A stretch of 64,000 nucleotides of DNA from Cladorrhinum sp. PSN259 (taxonomy: Eukaryota; Ascomycota; Sordariomycetes; Sordariales; Podosporaceae): NCBI GenBank assembly GCA_033725935.1, contig MU867134.1, forward strand, positions 83,063-147,062, given 5' to 3'. Under the pieces are notes generated by a model. The model saw only the letters and a list, made by a program, of their open reading frames with translations. It had not been told where the DNA came from and did no database searches. The translations under genes were made by a program, and so were the position numbers. This document shows, in pieces, positions 10,092 to 21,735 of the stretch. Numbering within the stretch: the stretch's first letter is position 1; each line of letters begins with the position of its first letter.

Positions 10092-11165
10092 TCACTTGTT
10101 ACCTCTCCTCTGAGATTCCTTTCTTTGACTACTCTGGGTACCCTTGGTATAACTTGCGGCCTCTCTCTCGCCTCTCTTCTTATCCCGCTCAGCCTTCTCC
10201 TTGGCCGTCTTCTCAGCAGCCCTCTTGGCGGCGGCTTCTGCATTCAACCTAGCTTCAGCCTCGGCCTTGAGCCTAGCTTCCTCCCGCATCTTCCTAAGAT
10301 ACGGACCGAGCTCTTTCTCCCTGGCCGCCCAAGTCTCCTTGGCATTCCGCTCCGCCTCTGCTTGTTTCCTTTTGTACTTTGCCAATTCGGCTGCTTTTTT
10401 GTTCGCCGCCGCCTTCTCGGCTGCTGCGATTCTGGCTTTCCGCTCAGCTATGCTCTTGGCTTTTGCCTTTTTCTCGGCTTCTTCCTCTTCTTTTGTTTTT
10501 CTTTTTGTTGACGCCGTAGAGGGTTCAGGCATGGTCAAGCTCCGCGTCGCCTCCTCCTCCTTCTCCTTGGAGTAAATCAAGTTGTCGATTTCGAGTTTTC
10601 GTAGATCCATTTCGCGTCTGTGCCGGGCGGCTTCGTATATTTCTCGCCGTTTAGCTCTGCTGGTCTCCTCCTCTTGCTTCTGCTGGAGTTTTTCTTTTAA
10701 GACTGCTATGCGCTCTTCTTCCTTTCGCTTGCGCTCCGCTTCGAGACGCTCGACTATCTTTTCGCGGCGGAGTCGGTCTTCCTCCTTTTGGCGCTCGGCT
10801 TCCCTCGCGGCTTTTTCGTTTGCTTCTCGCTGCTTTTGGGCTGCTTTCTCTTGGGCTTTTCTCGTGGCTGAGCTTAAGGAGGAGGTTGGATCAGGGGGAG
10901 GGGGAGGAAGTTTATTCTTCTCGCCTGTGTGAGTGGCCGAGGACGACGGGTCGCCGGCTTGGTCCTTCCTTTTGCGCTCCTGCTCCTCGGCGTGTTTGAC
11001 AAGTTCCTCTAGGTACTTTCTGATCTCCTTGTCGTGGGCTGCTTGGCGCTCTGCGTGACGCTTCCTCTTGGCTTCGTCCTGGGACGGGTCACGGTCCGGG
11101 TCCCAGGAGGGGTCGTACTCTTCGGGTTCGCGGGGGTCGCGGTAGGACATTGTTGTTGCAAACAT
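10092..11165 (-). CDS. Highly charged single-helix/coiled-coil protein
   Basis: 357 residues from ATG 11165; the ATG at 11150 (MSYRDPREPEEYDPSWDP) is an equally plausible start. After an acidic DPDRDPSQDE segment the protein is dominated by K/E/R/A runs (residues ~30-70, 105-215 and 225-345), typical of a long single alpha helix or coiled coil, interrupted by a KLPPPPPDP linker near residue 87. It has no signal peptide, no membrane segment and ends KESQRRGNK. Such composition gives spurious matches to many families (caldesmon, TolA, IF-2), so no function should be transferred. The very repetitive A/K/E codons make frame slippage likely during evolution. Confidence 0.75.
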   Translation of the reverse strand: MFATTMSYRDPREPEEYDPSWDPDRDPSQDEAKRKRHAERQAAHDKEIRKYLEELVKHAEEQERKRKDQAGDPSSSATHTGEKNKLPPPPPDPTSSLSSATRKAQEKAAQKQREANEKAAREAERQKEEDRLRREKIVERLEAERKRKEEERIAVLKEKLQQKQEEETSRAKRREIYEAARHRREMDLRKLEIDNLIYSKEKEEEATRSLTMPEPSTASTKRKTKEEEEAEKKAKAKSIAERKARIAAAEKAAANKKAAELAKYKRKQAEAERNAKETWAAREKELGPYLRKMREEARLKAEAEARLNAEAAAKRAAEKTAKEKAERDKKRGEREAASYTKGTQSSQRKESQRRGNK

Positions 11166-12019
11166 TTCTTGTTGGGTTTGATGATGATGATGATAAAAAG
11201 TTAAGGAGGCGGGGTTATTTACTACTAAAAAGGCTCAAGGGGCAGGGAAAGGAAAGTAGTAATGTATCTTACTTGGTGTTTTTTTTGTCGTTATGGGTAG
11301 AATGAAAGTTGGTGAGAGAAGAGACAAAAATATCAATGTGTGGCTTTGAAGAGAAAGATTCCAGAAACGGCTTTGAACAAAACGGGTTTTGAAGTTTGAA
11401 AGTGAATGGAACAAAGGGAATGAAAGGAGGAGTTTTAAAAAAGAGATCGGCTGGAGAAATGTTAACACAAGAAGGAAATGAAATGGATTTTTTTTTTTTT
11501 TTGGGCTTTGTTCGTTTTAAGGACCAGAAGTTACGAGATTGGTAATTTTGTGCTTTTTTCAAGTTTCTGGACTTGGATTATCTACTCATCGCCCATCCCA
11601 TCATGATGGGACGGACACACAATGCTGCTTTTGGACTAGGTAGGTAGGTATGCGTGAGATACCTCAAATGGGGTTGAATGAATAAACTTGGGGGTTTGTC
11701 AGTTCGCATAGTGGGCCAGGGGCTACACTAACCAGATTTGCTTATAAAAGGTTTGGAGGTTATAATTTGTTGCTACATTCCTGTAATTTATTGCAAAACA
11801 AACTGGAAGAAGATAAAAGGCTTTGGGTGTTAAGTTCTTGTTTTGTGGCAGGAGTAAAAAGGTAAAACAAAGCGCGTCAAGTAGGTTGCTCAGTGAGCAA
11901 GTGGATTTAGGGAGGCGCTTGAATCAGAAATAAATAATCAAACCAAAGAGAAAATTATCATTATCGAAACTTTTCCCCTTCGTATATATTCCAAAGCAGG
12001 ACGCCGCACGAGTGATTTA
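11166..12019. other. Intergenic region between two minus-strand genes
   Basis: Contains a T15-type homopolymer near 11487-11502 and a GGTAGGTAGGTA short repeat near 11639. No coding sequence identified. Confidence 0.5.
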
Positions 12020-13854
12020 CTATGTCCAAACTAAAGAATGGACCAAAACAAACCACGCATCATACCTCTCCTCCCTCCCCGTCCCGCCGGCCCTCCACAG
12101 CCCAGGCCTAATGACGAACCTCACCGTCCTCGACGACGAGGAGCTACCAGTAGCCGGCTCCATCGTGTTGATATCAATGTGAAGATCATGCCTTTTGTCT
12201 TGCGGATAGTGGACCTGGTACCAGCTCTGCTGTCCCGAAAAGACTTCGTCGAGGGCGACAGCCTCCTTGACAATGTCCTGCAGCTCTCGGAGCTCACCGG
12301 CTCCTATTCGACCCCCGAAGGGCTCGAAAAGGTCTTCGAGGGCTTCTGTCACGTCGTAGAGGACTTGCTGTCTGCTTTCGTTGATTTTGGTACTGTTAGT
12401 TGTACTGAGCGAGGCTAGGAGACCGGTCGTGACGGATTTCCAGTGGTGGAATCTGCGGGTTTGGTCTTCGTATTTCGGACCTTGTTCTATTGCGGAGAGG
12501 AGGGAAAGGCCTGGATGGAATTAGTGGGAGAAAAAAAAAAAAAAAGAAATATTAACGTACTGAGTTTCCCGAGATTCCGCCCGTACTTTCCCGCCCAGCA
12601 GGCATTTCCGTGGGCAAAGACCTTTTCAACCAGGACATTCCAGATGGCTGCCTCGATGAACCAAAGACTCGCCTTCTTGTCGAGCGCAAACTGGTTGTAG
12701 TACGGAGTGACTTCTGCGAGCTTGTCCCCTTGTTCGTCAGTCCAGCTCTTGATCTTTCTTTCTCCCAGACTCTTCAAGTAGACCCAAACAAAGTTGTGAA
12801 CCTTCCACGAAAATGACTGCCACATCTTGATGATCTCAGGCTCGGCCACTCGCAGGTTGGTCTGATCCGACGACGCCCCAGGGAGAGCCTTTTTGCTGGC
12901 CACCTCGGCGATTTGAGCTCGTAGGCGCTCTATCCTCTCGTCCTGTTGGTTCAGAACCGTTGCGTCTTCGCTAGCCTTTTGCTCGGCAGCGCTGAGGGTT
13001 TCTTGGAGCTCAGCTATCTTTGTAACAGATTGTTGGTCTTTGCGCAGCAGCTCGATGAACTCGTTGCTCCGCTCAGCAAGCTCTGCCTCGGTACTTCGTA
13101 GCTTCTCTTCGAGGAAGTTCATGCGCTCTTTGGCTAGCTCCATGGGGTTCATGTTTTCGTTGCCACTACCGATAAGACTGCTCACCCGCGGAGGCGGTGG
13201 TGCTGCCGTTGCTGTAGTGGTGGTGGTTGTGGTCCTTACGGTGGCGATGCTTCCCTTTCGATCCTGTTGCTCCGTGGTGGTGATGACAACCCCCTCTAGT
13301 GCGCTGACAGATACGACTCCCACCTTGGGAGTCCGAGATTCTATATGTGTGGTGGTGATGGATGAGTTCCCTTTTGGCGGCACCGTGGGTGGGATGTTGA
13401 TGTTGTTCATGAATGATCCTGGAGGAATGCTTCGGCCGCGCTCGTCAATCATCATGACGCTTCGTCTCTGGGTGTTGCTGTTGCCGCTGTACGAGGAGGC
13501 ATCGTCATCAATGCTTCTGCTGGATCCCTTGGTTTTTGACCAGAGTTTCTTCAACTTGGAGACGCTACTGCCGGAAGACGATGGGCTTGCTGGGGTACTT
13601 GGGAGCGACATGGAACCTGAGTCCCGCGACCGGGATCGTCGGGACCGCGGGAGTTGAGGTTGACTGTTACTGGAAAGAGAAACAGGGGATAGGTGGTTCA
13701 TTCGGCTCCATCTGGAAATGCCGTTGCTCATGTCGCCGTCTGCCGTCCGTGGTCTCTCGCGCTCAAGCTGTTGGTTCTCAACGTCCCAAAACTTTGGATT
13801 GGATGATGGGGGTAGGCGATGTTGACGGGTGGGACGTTCACGACGTTGAGCCAT
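12020..13854 (-). CDS. Ser-rich, coiled-coil protein with fungal-specific helical C-terminal domain
   Basis: Two exons, 13854-12561 and 12510-12020, with a 50-bp intron 12511-12560 (GTACGT...CTAAT...CAG) that restores one frame of 594 residues. Residues 1-130 are Arg/Ser-rich and disordered, including a basic SKLKKLWSKTKGSSRS patch. A Thr run (TTTTTTATAAPPPPR) precedes a coiled coil at ~235-325 (MELAKERMNFLEEKLRSTEA and following). The C-terminal 250 residues (KMWQSFSWKVHNFVWVYLKS, WFIEAAIWNVLVEKVF, then exon 2) are Trp-rich and helical and look like a conserved fungal domain. The plan resembles the protein at the left edge of the window. No enzymatic signature is visible. Confidence 0.8.
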
Positions 13855-14516
13855 GAACCTGAATCTGATATGGAGTAAAATGGCGTTGTCAGCGGATTAG
13901 ATGCAGGAACGAAACGAGTTTAAACGGGAGGTGGTGAATCTGACGGGATATCTGGACCGATGAGATGAGATCCATGATCAGGACTCGGAATCAAGGAACC
14001 CACATGGAATCGAGAAAGACCTCTCGAGAAACCAGGCTCTGAGAAACCCCCCATTTCCCTTCCCTTTACGACCAAGCCACCACCTATAATCAGCCCTTAA
14101 ATGCGCCATCCTGTCTGTCAACTTCGCTGCGCCCCTCAACCCGACGCTCTAGCTCATGCATGATGGATATGGAATGTCTACACCTACACCCAGCGGGGTA
14201 GCATACTCTTGATTTGTTCTCGACGAGTCTGGGCCTAACCGCCCTGAAATTCAAAGGGTGGCTTATACGCCAAGCCAATGGCATGAATGGGATGATGCAC
14301 GCACTTTTACGCTTTGAGCGGCCCAGAAGAGTCGAAAAGGCAATTGGAATTCCAGGAGTGGGCTGCAACAGTTTCTGATTTGCTTGAGAATAAGCCACAG
14401 CACACTAGCCTATGCAAGTACTCGGGTACATACATACATCTCTATCTCAAAAAGCAGGCTGCGGCGGGGTGAACGGGGAAAAGAGGGGTGATCGTCCCCA
14501 GCTTTCAGGCGTCCAT
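13855..14516. other. Intergenic region
   Basis: Upstream flank of the Ser-rich coiled-coil gene and 3' flank of the GTPase gene. Nothing identified. Confidence 0.5.
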
Positions 14517-15585
14517 TCATCCGCCCACCACTACCTGAACGATAAACCAAGTGATGTTGAGAATTGCCGACAAGACATGCACCGCACGGGTCGCATTTGC
14601 TCCCGTCATCACTTCTCCGATCCGCTCCTTGATGCGCAGACCAGGCTGTGTCTTCAACTTTGCCAACGATCGGTCGACTCGCTTCAGCATCTCACGCACT
14701 TGGTCCATCTGCTTTTCCTTTTCTCTTGCGCCCGCTCTGTTGTTCTGGTCAATCTCGTACTCCAACTCTCGCTCCAAGTTTGCCAGCTTTACCGTGTACT
14801 CGACCTTGGTCGACTCAAGCTGCTGCAACAGGGTCCTCCCCGCCGAGGTTGCTTCGAGAGTACGCCCCTGATCAATAATCTCTCGTTGATGGTCGAGAAC
14901 CACAGGCTCAGAATCGTCACCGATCAACCGGGAGACGATCTGTGAGGCGCTCGCCGGGCTCCCGTCAAAGCGCCGAACCTCGGCCCCCTTGTCCATCAGT
15001 GGCCGCCAGAACTCGTCGATGAGTTGTTGCTGCCGATTCAGGCCTTCGCCGTAAAACTCGTCCCGCAACATGTACCACATGGTGGTCACTAGGATTGTTT
15101 TCTTCAGTGCATCCGTGCCAATGATCTCTTCCAAAATGCTCAGATATCTTCCCGATGATCCAGTCATCTTGTTGTCGGTTATCTTGTGAAGATACAGCAC
15201 CCCTTTGAGCGGGTAGCCAGAGGCATACTGAGTGGCAAGGTGGTCACTGATTTCGGCAAACACTTCTCCGTCTGGTCGACTAGTATCGTCGAACCCTGGC
15301 GTGTCAACAATGGTAAAGTTTCGAGGATCATCGTCGTCGTCGCGAATAATCTCGACTGCCTGACAGCGCACCGTCTCTGTCTATGGTTAGCAACTGTCAA
15401 CCACCACAACCATGAATTCGACCGAGACACTGACCAGAGTTCAGGTTGTCACCTTCTCGCACTTCGGATTGACCTTCTGCTATTGTACGAGTACCTGGTC
15501 GCTTTCTCAGTTGGTTGATGAAGTAGCTTTTCCCAGCACCCGTCACGCCCAGAACAAGAATAATGCCGGGGCCTTGATCTGACAT
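14517..15585 (-). CDS. P-loop GTPase (AIG1/septin-like small G domain) with C-terminal hydrophobic tail
   Basis: Exons 15585-15435 and 15376-14517, intron 15377-15434 (58 bp). The joined product is 336 residues. G1 is GVTGAGKS (13-20); G3 is DTPGFD (75-80), reached only when the intron is removed using the acceptor ...AACCATAGACAG. The core continues with LKGVLYLHKITDNKMTGSS and KTILVTTMWYML, where TTMW stands in place of a canonical (N/T)KxD motif. Residues ~205-300 form a coiled coil (LLQQLESTKVEYTVKLANLE onward). The last ~20 residues (HVLSAILNITWFIVQVVVGG) are hydrophobic and could be a tail anchor. Such single-domain fungal GTPases expand in lineages with many HET/NLR-type genes, but their role is unknown. 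The gene is transcribed away from the Hsp70-like gene. Confidence 0.88.
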
Positions 15586-16142
15586 GATGGCAGTTTGGAG
15601 TTGTGTGGATGTGAATAACCGGGAAAGATGTGACTGACGAAATAATGGTAAAGGGATATGGACAAATAGATGGAAGGTTTTTTTTATTAATTTTTTTTTT
15701 GGGTTAAACAAAACCAAAAAAAAGGCAGCGATTTGAGGATCACCCCACTACTCATTCCCATTCCGCCTCATCGGATATCGGGGCGTCTGCATGACGAACT
15801 GGAGGAGGGGTGAAATTATCCCAGCCTGCTTCTCGATTGCTGCGCCAAGCTCGTACCAGAACGCCTCAATATTTCCACTAGCACCCACAGCTGGCCCGGG
15901 CATTGACTCCGACATGATGTTCCAGAAGATGGCGCTTAAGCAGACAAGATGGGGGTGGTGGGTGGGAGGCCTGAGGCAATGAGGGGTTGTTCGCGCTCTC
16001 TTGACCTCTCTGTTCCGTCAGTCCTTTTTGGGCCGCTTTTGCCCCCCCTATTTCTGGCACTCACCGTGACCTTGCTTCAATATTTTGGAAAACTCACCAC
16101 TTGTCTAGAATCACCTCATCGCTTCTGCCTCATGCCTTGACA
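15586..16142. other. Shared divergent promoter region, GTPase and Hsp70-like genes
   Basis: 557 bp separating the two start codons, with a T/A homopolymer patch at 15677-15724. No coding sequence identified. Confidence 0.5.
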
Positions 16143-18425
16143 ATGACTTCAAGTTCGACGCTGGCTTACCACTCACGGGCCCCAACGCCCTCCACCGTCA
16201 GTCGCGGGCCTGTCGCTGGAGGCAAGTTTGTTGCTGTTGGCATTGACTTTGGAACAACGTGAGTGCCCTACATCTCATATCACCATCGCTCATTCTGACC
16301 ACGATGACAACAGATATTGTGGAGTATCGTGGGCACTCTCAGATGCTCCAGATATCATCCACGAGATCACAGAATGGCCAGCAGAATTTCATCTCAACTC
16401 CAGGGAAGACCAAGTCCCAACCCAGCTTGATCTCAAGTCTGGTAAATGGGGCTACGAGGTCACCTCTCAGATGAAACCAATCAAATGGTTCAAGCTTCTG
16501 CTGCTCAGGGACGCCGACATGGTGCGAAATGAGATCCGGGATTCCATCCATCTCAAAGATGCCCGGAAGCAGATCGCCGACAACAAGCTCACCCCAGTCA
16601 AGGCAGTTTCCATGTACCTCGAGAAGCTTTGGAAGCACACGTACGCACAGCTTGCCAGCAGATTCGATGTCGACAACATGCCTCTGAGGGTGGCGATTAC
16701 TGTGCCCGCGATATGGCCCCCTTACGCAGAGCAAGCCATGAGGGAGGCTGCCGCGAATGCCGGGATCACGGTGGACAGAGACATCGGAATGACCACCCTG
16801 GACCTTGTTCAGGAGCCGGAGGCTGCTGCTTTGTCAATATTTCTTGATCGCAGGGACTTGCCCGATATTCAGGTAAGTGTCGCTGGAGTCTCCTGACCAC
16901 GAGCAAGGGACTGCGATTGACCAAACACAACAGCCAAGAGAATCATTTGTTGTGTGTGATGCAGGAGGCGGCACTGTTGTACGTATACTTGCGTCGAAGC
17001 TCCAACTATCAGGTCTAACGTGCAGACAGGATGTCATCAGCTACACCGTTCAGTCTATCTCGCCCTTCCGCATCGGAGAATGTGTAAAAGGTGATGGTGA
17101 GTAACAACAGCTTGTTCAATATTATGCCGAGATCTGCGTATCTGATCCACAGTACAGGAAAACTCGCTGGAGCCTACCTGGTCGACGAAGCGTTTGCAGC
17201 ATACCTCAACTACGAAACCAACCTCAAGATCAAGTCCCTCAGCATTGCAGAACACAACATGTTTGTCACCAAAGAATGGGAAATGGGAGCCAAAAGGAAC
17301 TTCACAGGGAACCCAACTCCAGCAAGATTCGTCATGACTCCTCCATCAAAAGCGTTTGGCAAATTCGCCAAGATGGTGAATAAAACCGAGTTTTCCATCA
17401 GCCGGTATGTACTTGTCCTTTTCTTCTTTTTCCCCCCCTTAGTACTTGTGGATGGCTGACTTGGTTTGTAAAGAGAAGCAGTATCCGGCTTCTTCGAACA
17501 GTCCATGACCGGCATCCGCACATTGATAAGCGACCAAATCAAGGGCGTGGAAGCAGAAACCCATCGTAAACCGAAGAAAATCCTCCTCGTAGGCGGCTTC
17601 GGTGGATCTCAGTACATTTACAACCAGCTCGAGATCCAATACCCCAAACAAATCCTGCGACCCCTCGGCCGTCCGTACGTTTATTCACTTTTCTCCGTTC
17701 CCTCCCCCTCCCCACTTCACTTTTCACTAACGTGAATTGTTGTTCCTGCCAGGTGGTCAGCAGTAGCCCACGGAGCCGTAATCCGCCTCCTGCAAGACAA
17801 GATGTCCTCCATGTCCCAAACCAACCTCACCCCGCGCCAAAAAGCCACCATCGCAGGCATCCCAGAAGTCGTCACCCGTAAATCCCGCTACAGCTACGGC
17901 ATCGTGTGCGATAAACCAATCGCCGCTCTTCAAGACTACAAACCGAACCTCGATAAAATCAAATACGACCCGGAGGGCGTCCAAGTAACCAGCCGGATGG
18001 ACTGGTACCTCAACAAGGGCGACGAAGTGTCCAAGAAATCGCCAGTCTTGATCGGGTACCAACAGTTTGCAAAAGCGAACAACGCGCCGGGGAAATGCGT
18101 CTTTGTGATACGGTACAGCAGTGCGGATGTCCCACCGGCGAGGTTGGACACGGAGGTGATGGAGCTTTGCAGGATTGAGTGCGAGTGGGATCGGCCTTTT
18201 AGCGAGTGGAAAGAAGTCGGTTCCACCAACGGACAAGTAGGAGGGGGTGTAAGTACAGGAACAGGACATAATGGGAATGGGAATGGGAATGGGCACAATG
18301 GGGGAGGATGGAGAAAGTACGACGATCTGACGCTCGCTATGCGGTTCGGTGGACAACCCAAGTGGACTATCAGGGTGGGAAAGAATGAGGTTGAGCATGA
18401 TGTCAAGGTTGAGTATAGTGGTTGA
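16143..18425 (+). CDS. Hsp70/actin-fold ATPase, fungal HSPA12-like
   Basis: Seven exons: 16143-16258, 16314-16872, 16934-16978, 17030-17096, 17158-17404, 17474-17674, 17753-18425; introns of 51-78 bp, all GT-AG. The joined product is 635 residues. Actin-fold ATPase signatures are intact: phosphate-1 GIDFGTTYCGVSW (33-45), phosphate-2 VVCDAGGGTVDV (231-242, completed by two splices around the 45-bp exon 3), and adenosine motif ILLVGGFGGSQYIY (~381-394). The C-terminal half lacks the standard Hsp70 peptide-binding domain and carries a GNGNGNGHNGGG linker encoded by a GGGAAT hexanucleotide repeat. Such divergent Hsp70-like ATPases are numerous in filamentous fungi. They probably act in the cytosol, and substrates are unknown. 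Confidence 0.9.
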
Positions 18426-20030
18426 TTTTTCGAGAGTATCTACATGGAGGCTTCCTCAAGTTGTTGTTTAGTTGTGGTTAGTATGGTATTTTGATATTCC
18501 GGGTGGCGTTGGGGCGTTGTGGATACCAGTAGCATAAGTACTTTGAGTGGTGTAGATCAGGTAGATGCTATTTTTTGTTGTTGTTATTGATCCAATACCC
18601 ACCCCGAGCCACTTACCTACCTACCCACTCACCTCCCCGCCAAGTCATTATTGATTTGAAGAGCAGGATCCGGTAAGCCACACAGAGCCTGATGAGTTCT
18701 CTTATCTAAGGTTCCCCCACTGGAGTGAGTGATCATGACGACAGTGATCTTGGGACGGGCGTTCGGTGTGGATAAATCTGACCTCAGATTCTACGGTATT
18801 TAGTTCGCTACGAAGCCACAGCGGGTTGGCCGCGAAAGGACTTTCTCGAAAACAATTATCTGGAGAGTCCATCATCAATCAGACTGTGGATTGCCATCAA
18901 CGGCGGGCATGTAAGAAGTATTGATGGTACGCTGGGTTTTATCCCGATTACGTCAAGATCAAACAATGTCTAACATGCACCCTTTGCTTGACCTTGTTGA
19001 ACATGATGCCTTAAATAGCTGCCTCCAACGTTCTCGACGGCCCTTATTGACAAAAGTGTTGTTGTGAACCACCGAGAAACTCACAAGATTGACGAGGACT
19101 GAGACAGACACTCTGTATTAATTATGGTTCTTCTCCCTTCATATTCCAAGTTCACACCGTGTGCTTGGGCGCCACATGGATGCCTCAGGGACTCATGGTG
19201 ATATAGATAGGAGGGGAAAAAGAAGGGAAAAAAGGAAAAGAAAAGAGGATTGGGTCCCGTTCAGAATCAAACTGACATCTCCCGGCCCTTCGCTGACTTC
19301 CGATTTGGGAAATACGCTGTTGACCGGGTGATTAACCACTCACCCACAAGTCCCGAAAGCTGACTTTTGGAAATCTTGCTTATGAATGGAGGAGGAGCCG
19401 AGCTCGAGTCGTCCCCAACCCATCTGATAAGCACTGCGTGATGGCGCCAATCGGTCGAATGGCTGAGAAAAAGGAACTCGAGAAAAGTTTCTTTGAGGAC
19501 AACCGTAAGAACGGCGTTGCGGGTAGCAAATTAAAGGGAGGGTACAGGTGCCGAGGGATGTGTGTGAAATAATTACCAACTGTCATGGCAAAGATCTTTT
19601 TGGTAGGCGTGAAGAGCCGAACTTGCTGGACATGAGCGTGACGAATAAATTGGGGAAGCAACAATCCTGGTGGTCAGTTAAGTAAATATCAACAAACAAA
19701 CTTACAGATTGTTGAGCAAAGACAATCTTCATCTTGTCCATGGAGCCAGGGCCAAAACCAACATCTGTCGATCAGTTAGCATCTGGACATTGGAAGGACT
19801 TGGTAGAATAACTTATCTTTGTGGGGGTCTCGGGGGAGACACACCCCACACTGTTTGTTAGTTAGTATCAATTGTTCAAAAGAAATTGGGGTAAAGTAAA
19901 CATATCTTTTTCTCTAACGCTCAAGCTATCGTCCACAATCTGTATCTGTCAATGATTTCGACATGTAAAGAAACTTGTAAGAATAAACTTGGACCTTTGG
20001 ATGACAGCTCGGTCGGAAGAAAGTCGTCGT
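18426..20030. other. Gene-poor region with tRNA-like sequence
   Basis: No protein-coding gene seen. It contains purine-rich tracts (19211-19249), a CTAC repeat near 18615 and a tRNA-like sequence on the minus strand at 19253-19352. Confidence 0.55.
19253..19352 (-). other. Degenerate tRNA-like sequence (Pol III box A/B), possible relic or SINE head
   Basis: On the minus strand TGGGTGAGTGG (19346-19336) fits the box A consensus and AGTTTGATTCT (19273-19263) is close to box B, with a CTCTTTTC tract downstream that could terminate Pol III. No acceptor stem can be drawn and the T stem is imperfect, so this is not a functional tRNA. Confidence 0.3.
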
Positions 20031-20657
20031 TTACATCGGCGCGGCGTAGCAGAGGTATCGGTCGTTCCAGGCACCCACCCGCGGGACTCCCCAATGGTTC
20101 CTCTGATCCAACTCTCGTTCAATCTGCGCTCGCTTCTCGGGGTCGGAGGGAAGGAGCAGCATGATGACAGTAATCGAGACTGCAGTCATCACATCGCTGT
20201 CGACGCTGTCCCTTTCGGAGTGCTGGTAGTCACTGAAGGAGAACTCGAAGGGGCCCTCGGGTCCTAGGGCCGGGGACCGGTTGACGACGGTCCCGAGAAC
20301 GGCGTGGCCGTAAAAGGGATTGTCGATTGTCCAGAAGCCCGTGTAGAAGTTTGTTTTCTCCCTTCCCACGACCCAATGGGAGTCCGCCTCGAAGCGGCTC
20401 ACCATCTTCTCGTACGCGGACAGGCCCCAGAGATCGCTCGACACTTGAAACAGCTTCGGGTCCTACCCGAGGCGGTGCTTGAGGAGATCAATGGCAGCCT
20501 GGTCGCAGTACGGCCCATCGTCGTCATTCCCCAGGGGGACGCCGCGAAGGGGTGGGAAGGACCAAAACTCTTCTACGGTCTCACAGTTGTGAAGCCTTGC
20601 GAGCGTGATAATCACACAATTACTTTGGAGATTGTCGGGATTGGTAGAGGAAACCAT
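20031..20657 (-). pseudogene. Unknown protein gene, copy 1, with in-frame TAG
   Basis: From ATG 20657 one frame reads 64 codons (MVSSTNPDNLQSN, CETVEEFWSFPPLRGVPLGN, QAAIDLLKHRLG), then TAG at 20463-20465. The same frame then continues with coding character (DPKLFQVSSDLWGLSAYEKM, TGFWTIDNPFYGHAVLG, RAQIERELDQRNHWGVPRVG) to a stop at 20031. The context LG[stop]DP suggests a CAG-to-TAG change, a C-to-T transition compatible with repeat-induced point mutation. No intron with valid ends removes the stop. The family is not recognised. A truncated second copy lies at 21736-22138. It could still be a two-protein locus or a recent null allele. Confidence 0.6.
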
Positions 20658-21735
20658 TGTCGGATGGGGTTGCGGTCTGGTGGGAAAAAAGAAAGGAGGG
20701 GAAAGAATATTGTCGCTGGTAATGGTTGGAACGATTTATGATCGCAAAAGAATGAAGACGAATTCTCGATATGAGCGAGTAGGTGTAAGTGGAAAAGGAA
20801 AAAAAGAATAAGATGCCGCAACGTCGCGGGCGAATATGTACCCTGCTGGCCACTCGAGCGGTGGTGGGTGGAGCCTCCAGGTCCGTCCAGGTTCCGGACC
20901 CGTCCTTCAGTCACTGTTTCCCCGGCGACCATAATCACTCGGGAGCACGCCCTGACATTTCAGGACGGTTAAGGACATCAAGGTAGTTCGATAGAAAATA
21001 AGGGAGACGAATTACAAACATCACAAGACGGCCGTTCCGCTATGGGTTGTTCACTACATGTATTATAGATGTCGGGGCGTATGCCCTTTGTCTTTTTCTT
21101 AGCCTTCGTCTTCTAACAAGATTCAGGCATGCTTCAGCAGTGTTGAAGACAACAGGACGTGGAGCAGGAGAACCCCAAAAAATAATGACAAAATACAGGT
21201 ATCACACTGTCAAGTAGTAGAAAGCATGCACAAGGATAGGTAGGGAAAAAAGAAGAAAAAGAAGAAAAAAGAGAAAGCAGTTACGACGAGTTACGTAGAC
21301 AGGCACTCCAGAATCACAGACGGCTAAATATCACAAGCAGAATCAGCGTCTGAAGGACATCAAGGTACAAATACAAGATCAATAGTGAGGTGCGATAGCC
21401 ACAAATCTCAAACTCTTGGTCAATAATTTTTGCCGATTACGGCTTGAGGTAGATCTGTGATCTGATGTCTTGATGATTTAGCATCATGTCTACACTCCTA
21501 TCGCCTAAATCTACTTCAACGCAGTCAAGTCTAGCCCTATTAGGCCAGCTAAATCCACGCGCCCGCAGTCGCCAGTTTTCCTCCTTCTCCTTGCTCTGCT
21601 TCCGACGATTGCTGGATTAACTCTCGCTGTCAAAGCCATCTCAGCTGGGTAGAGCTCTCTGGCGGTAATAATCTCCCCATGCCAGCTCGCAATCGTCCGT
21701 CTTCCTCCCTCTCCTTCCATGTTCGCATTCGCGGC
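20658..21735. other. Gene-poor spacer between duplicate copies
   Basis: Purine-rich tract at 21241-21280. Repeated phrase AGGACATCAAGGTA near 20974 and 21355. No coding sequence identified. Confidence 0.45.

Noticed and set aside
10092..11165. Transfer of a named function (caldesmon/TolA/IF-2-like) to the charged protein
   Set aside because: Similarity would come only from E/K/R/A composition bias.
13040..13657. 205-codon plus-strand frame opposite the Ser-rich protein
   Set aside because: Arises from the complement of Ser/Thr-rich codons; no independent features.
19253..19352. Functional tRNA gene
   Set aside because: Box A and B are present but no acceptor stem and no canonical anticodon arm can be formed.
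20463..20465. Programmed readthrough of TAG in copy 1
   Set aside because: No known readthrough context, and the neighbouring copy is clearly degenerate, so mutation is simpler.
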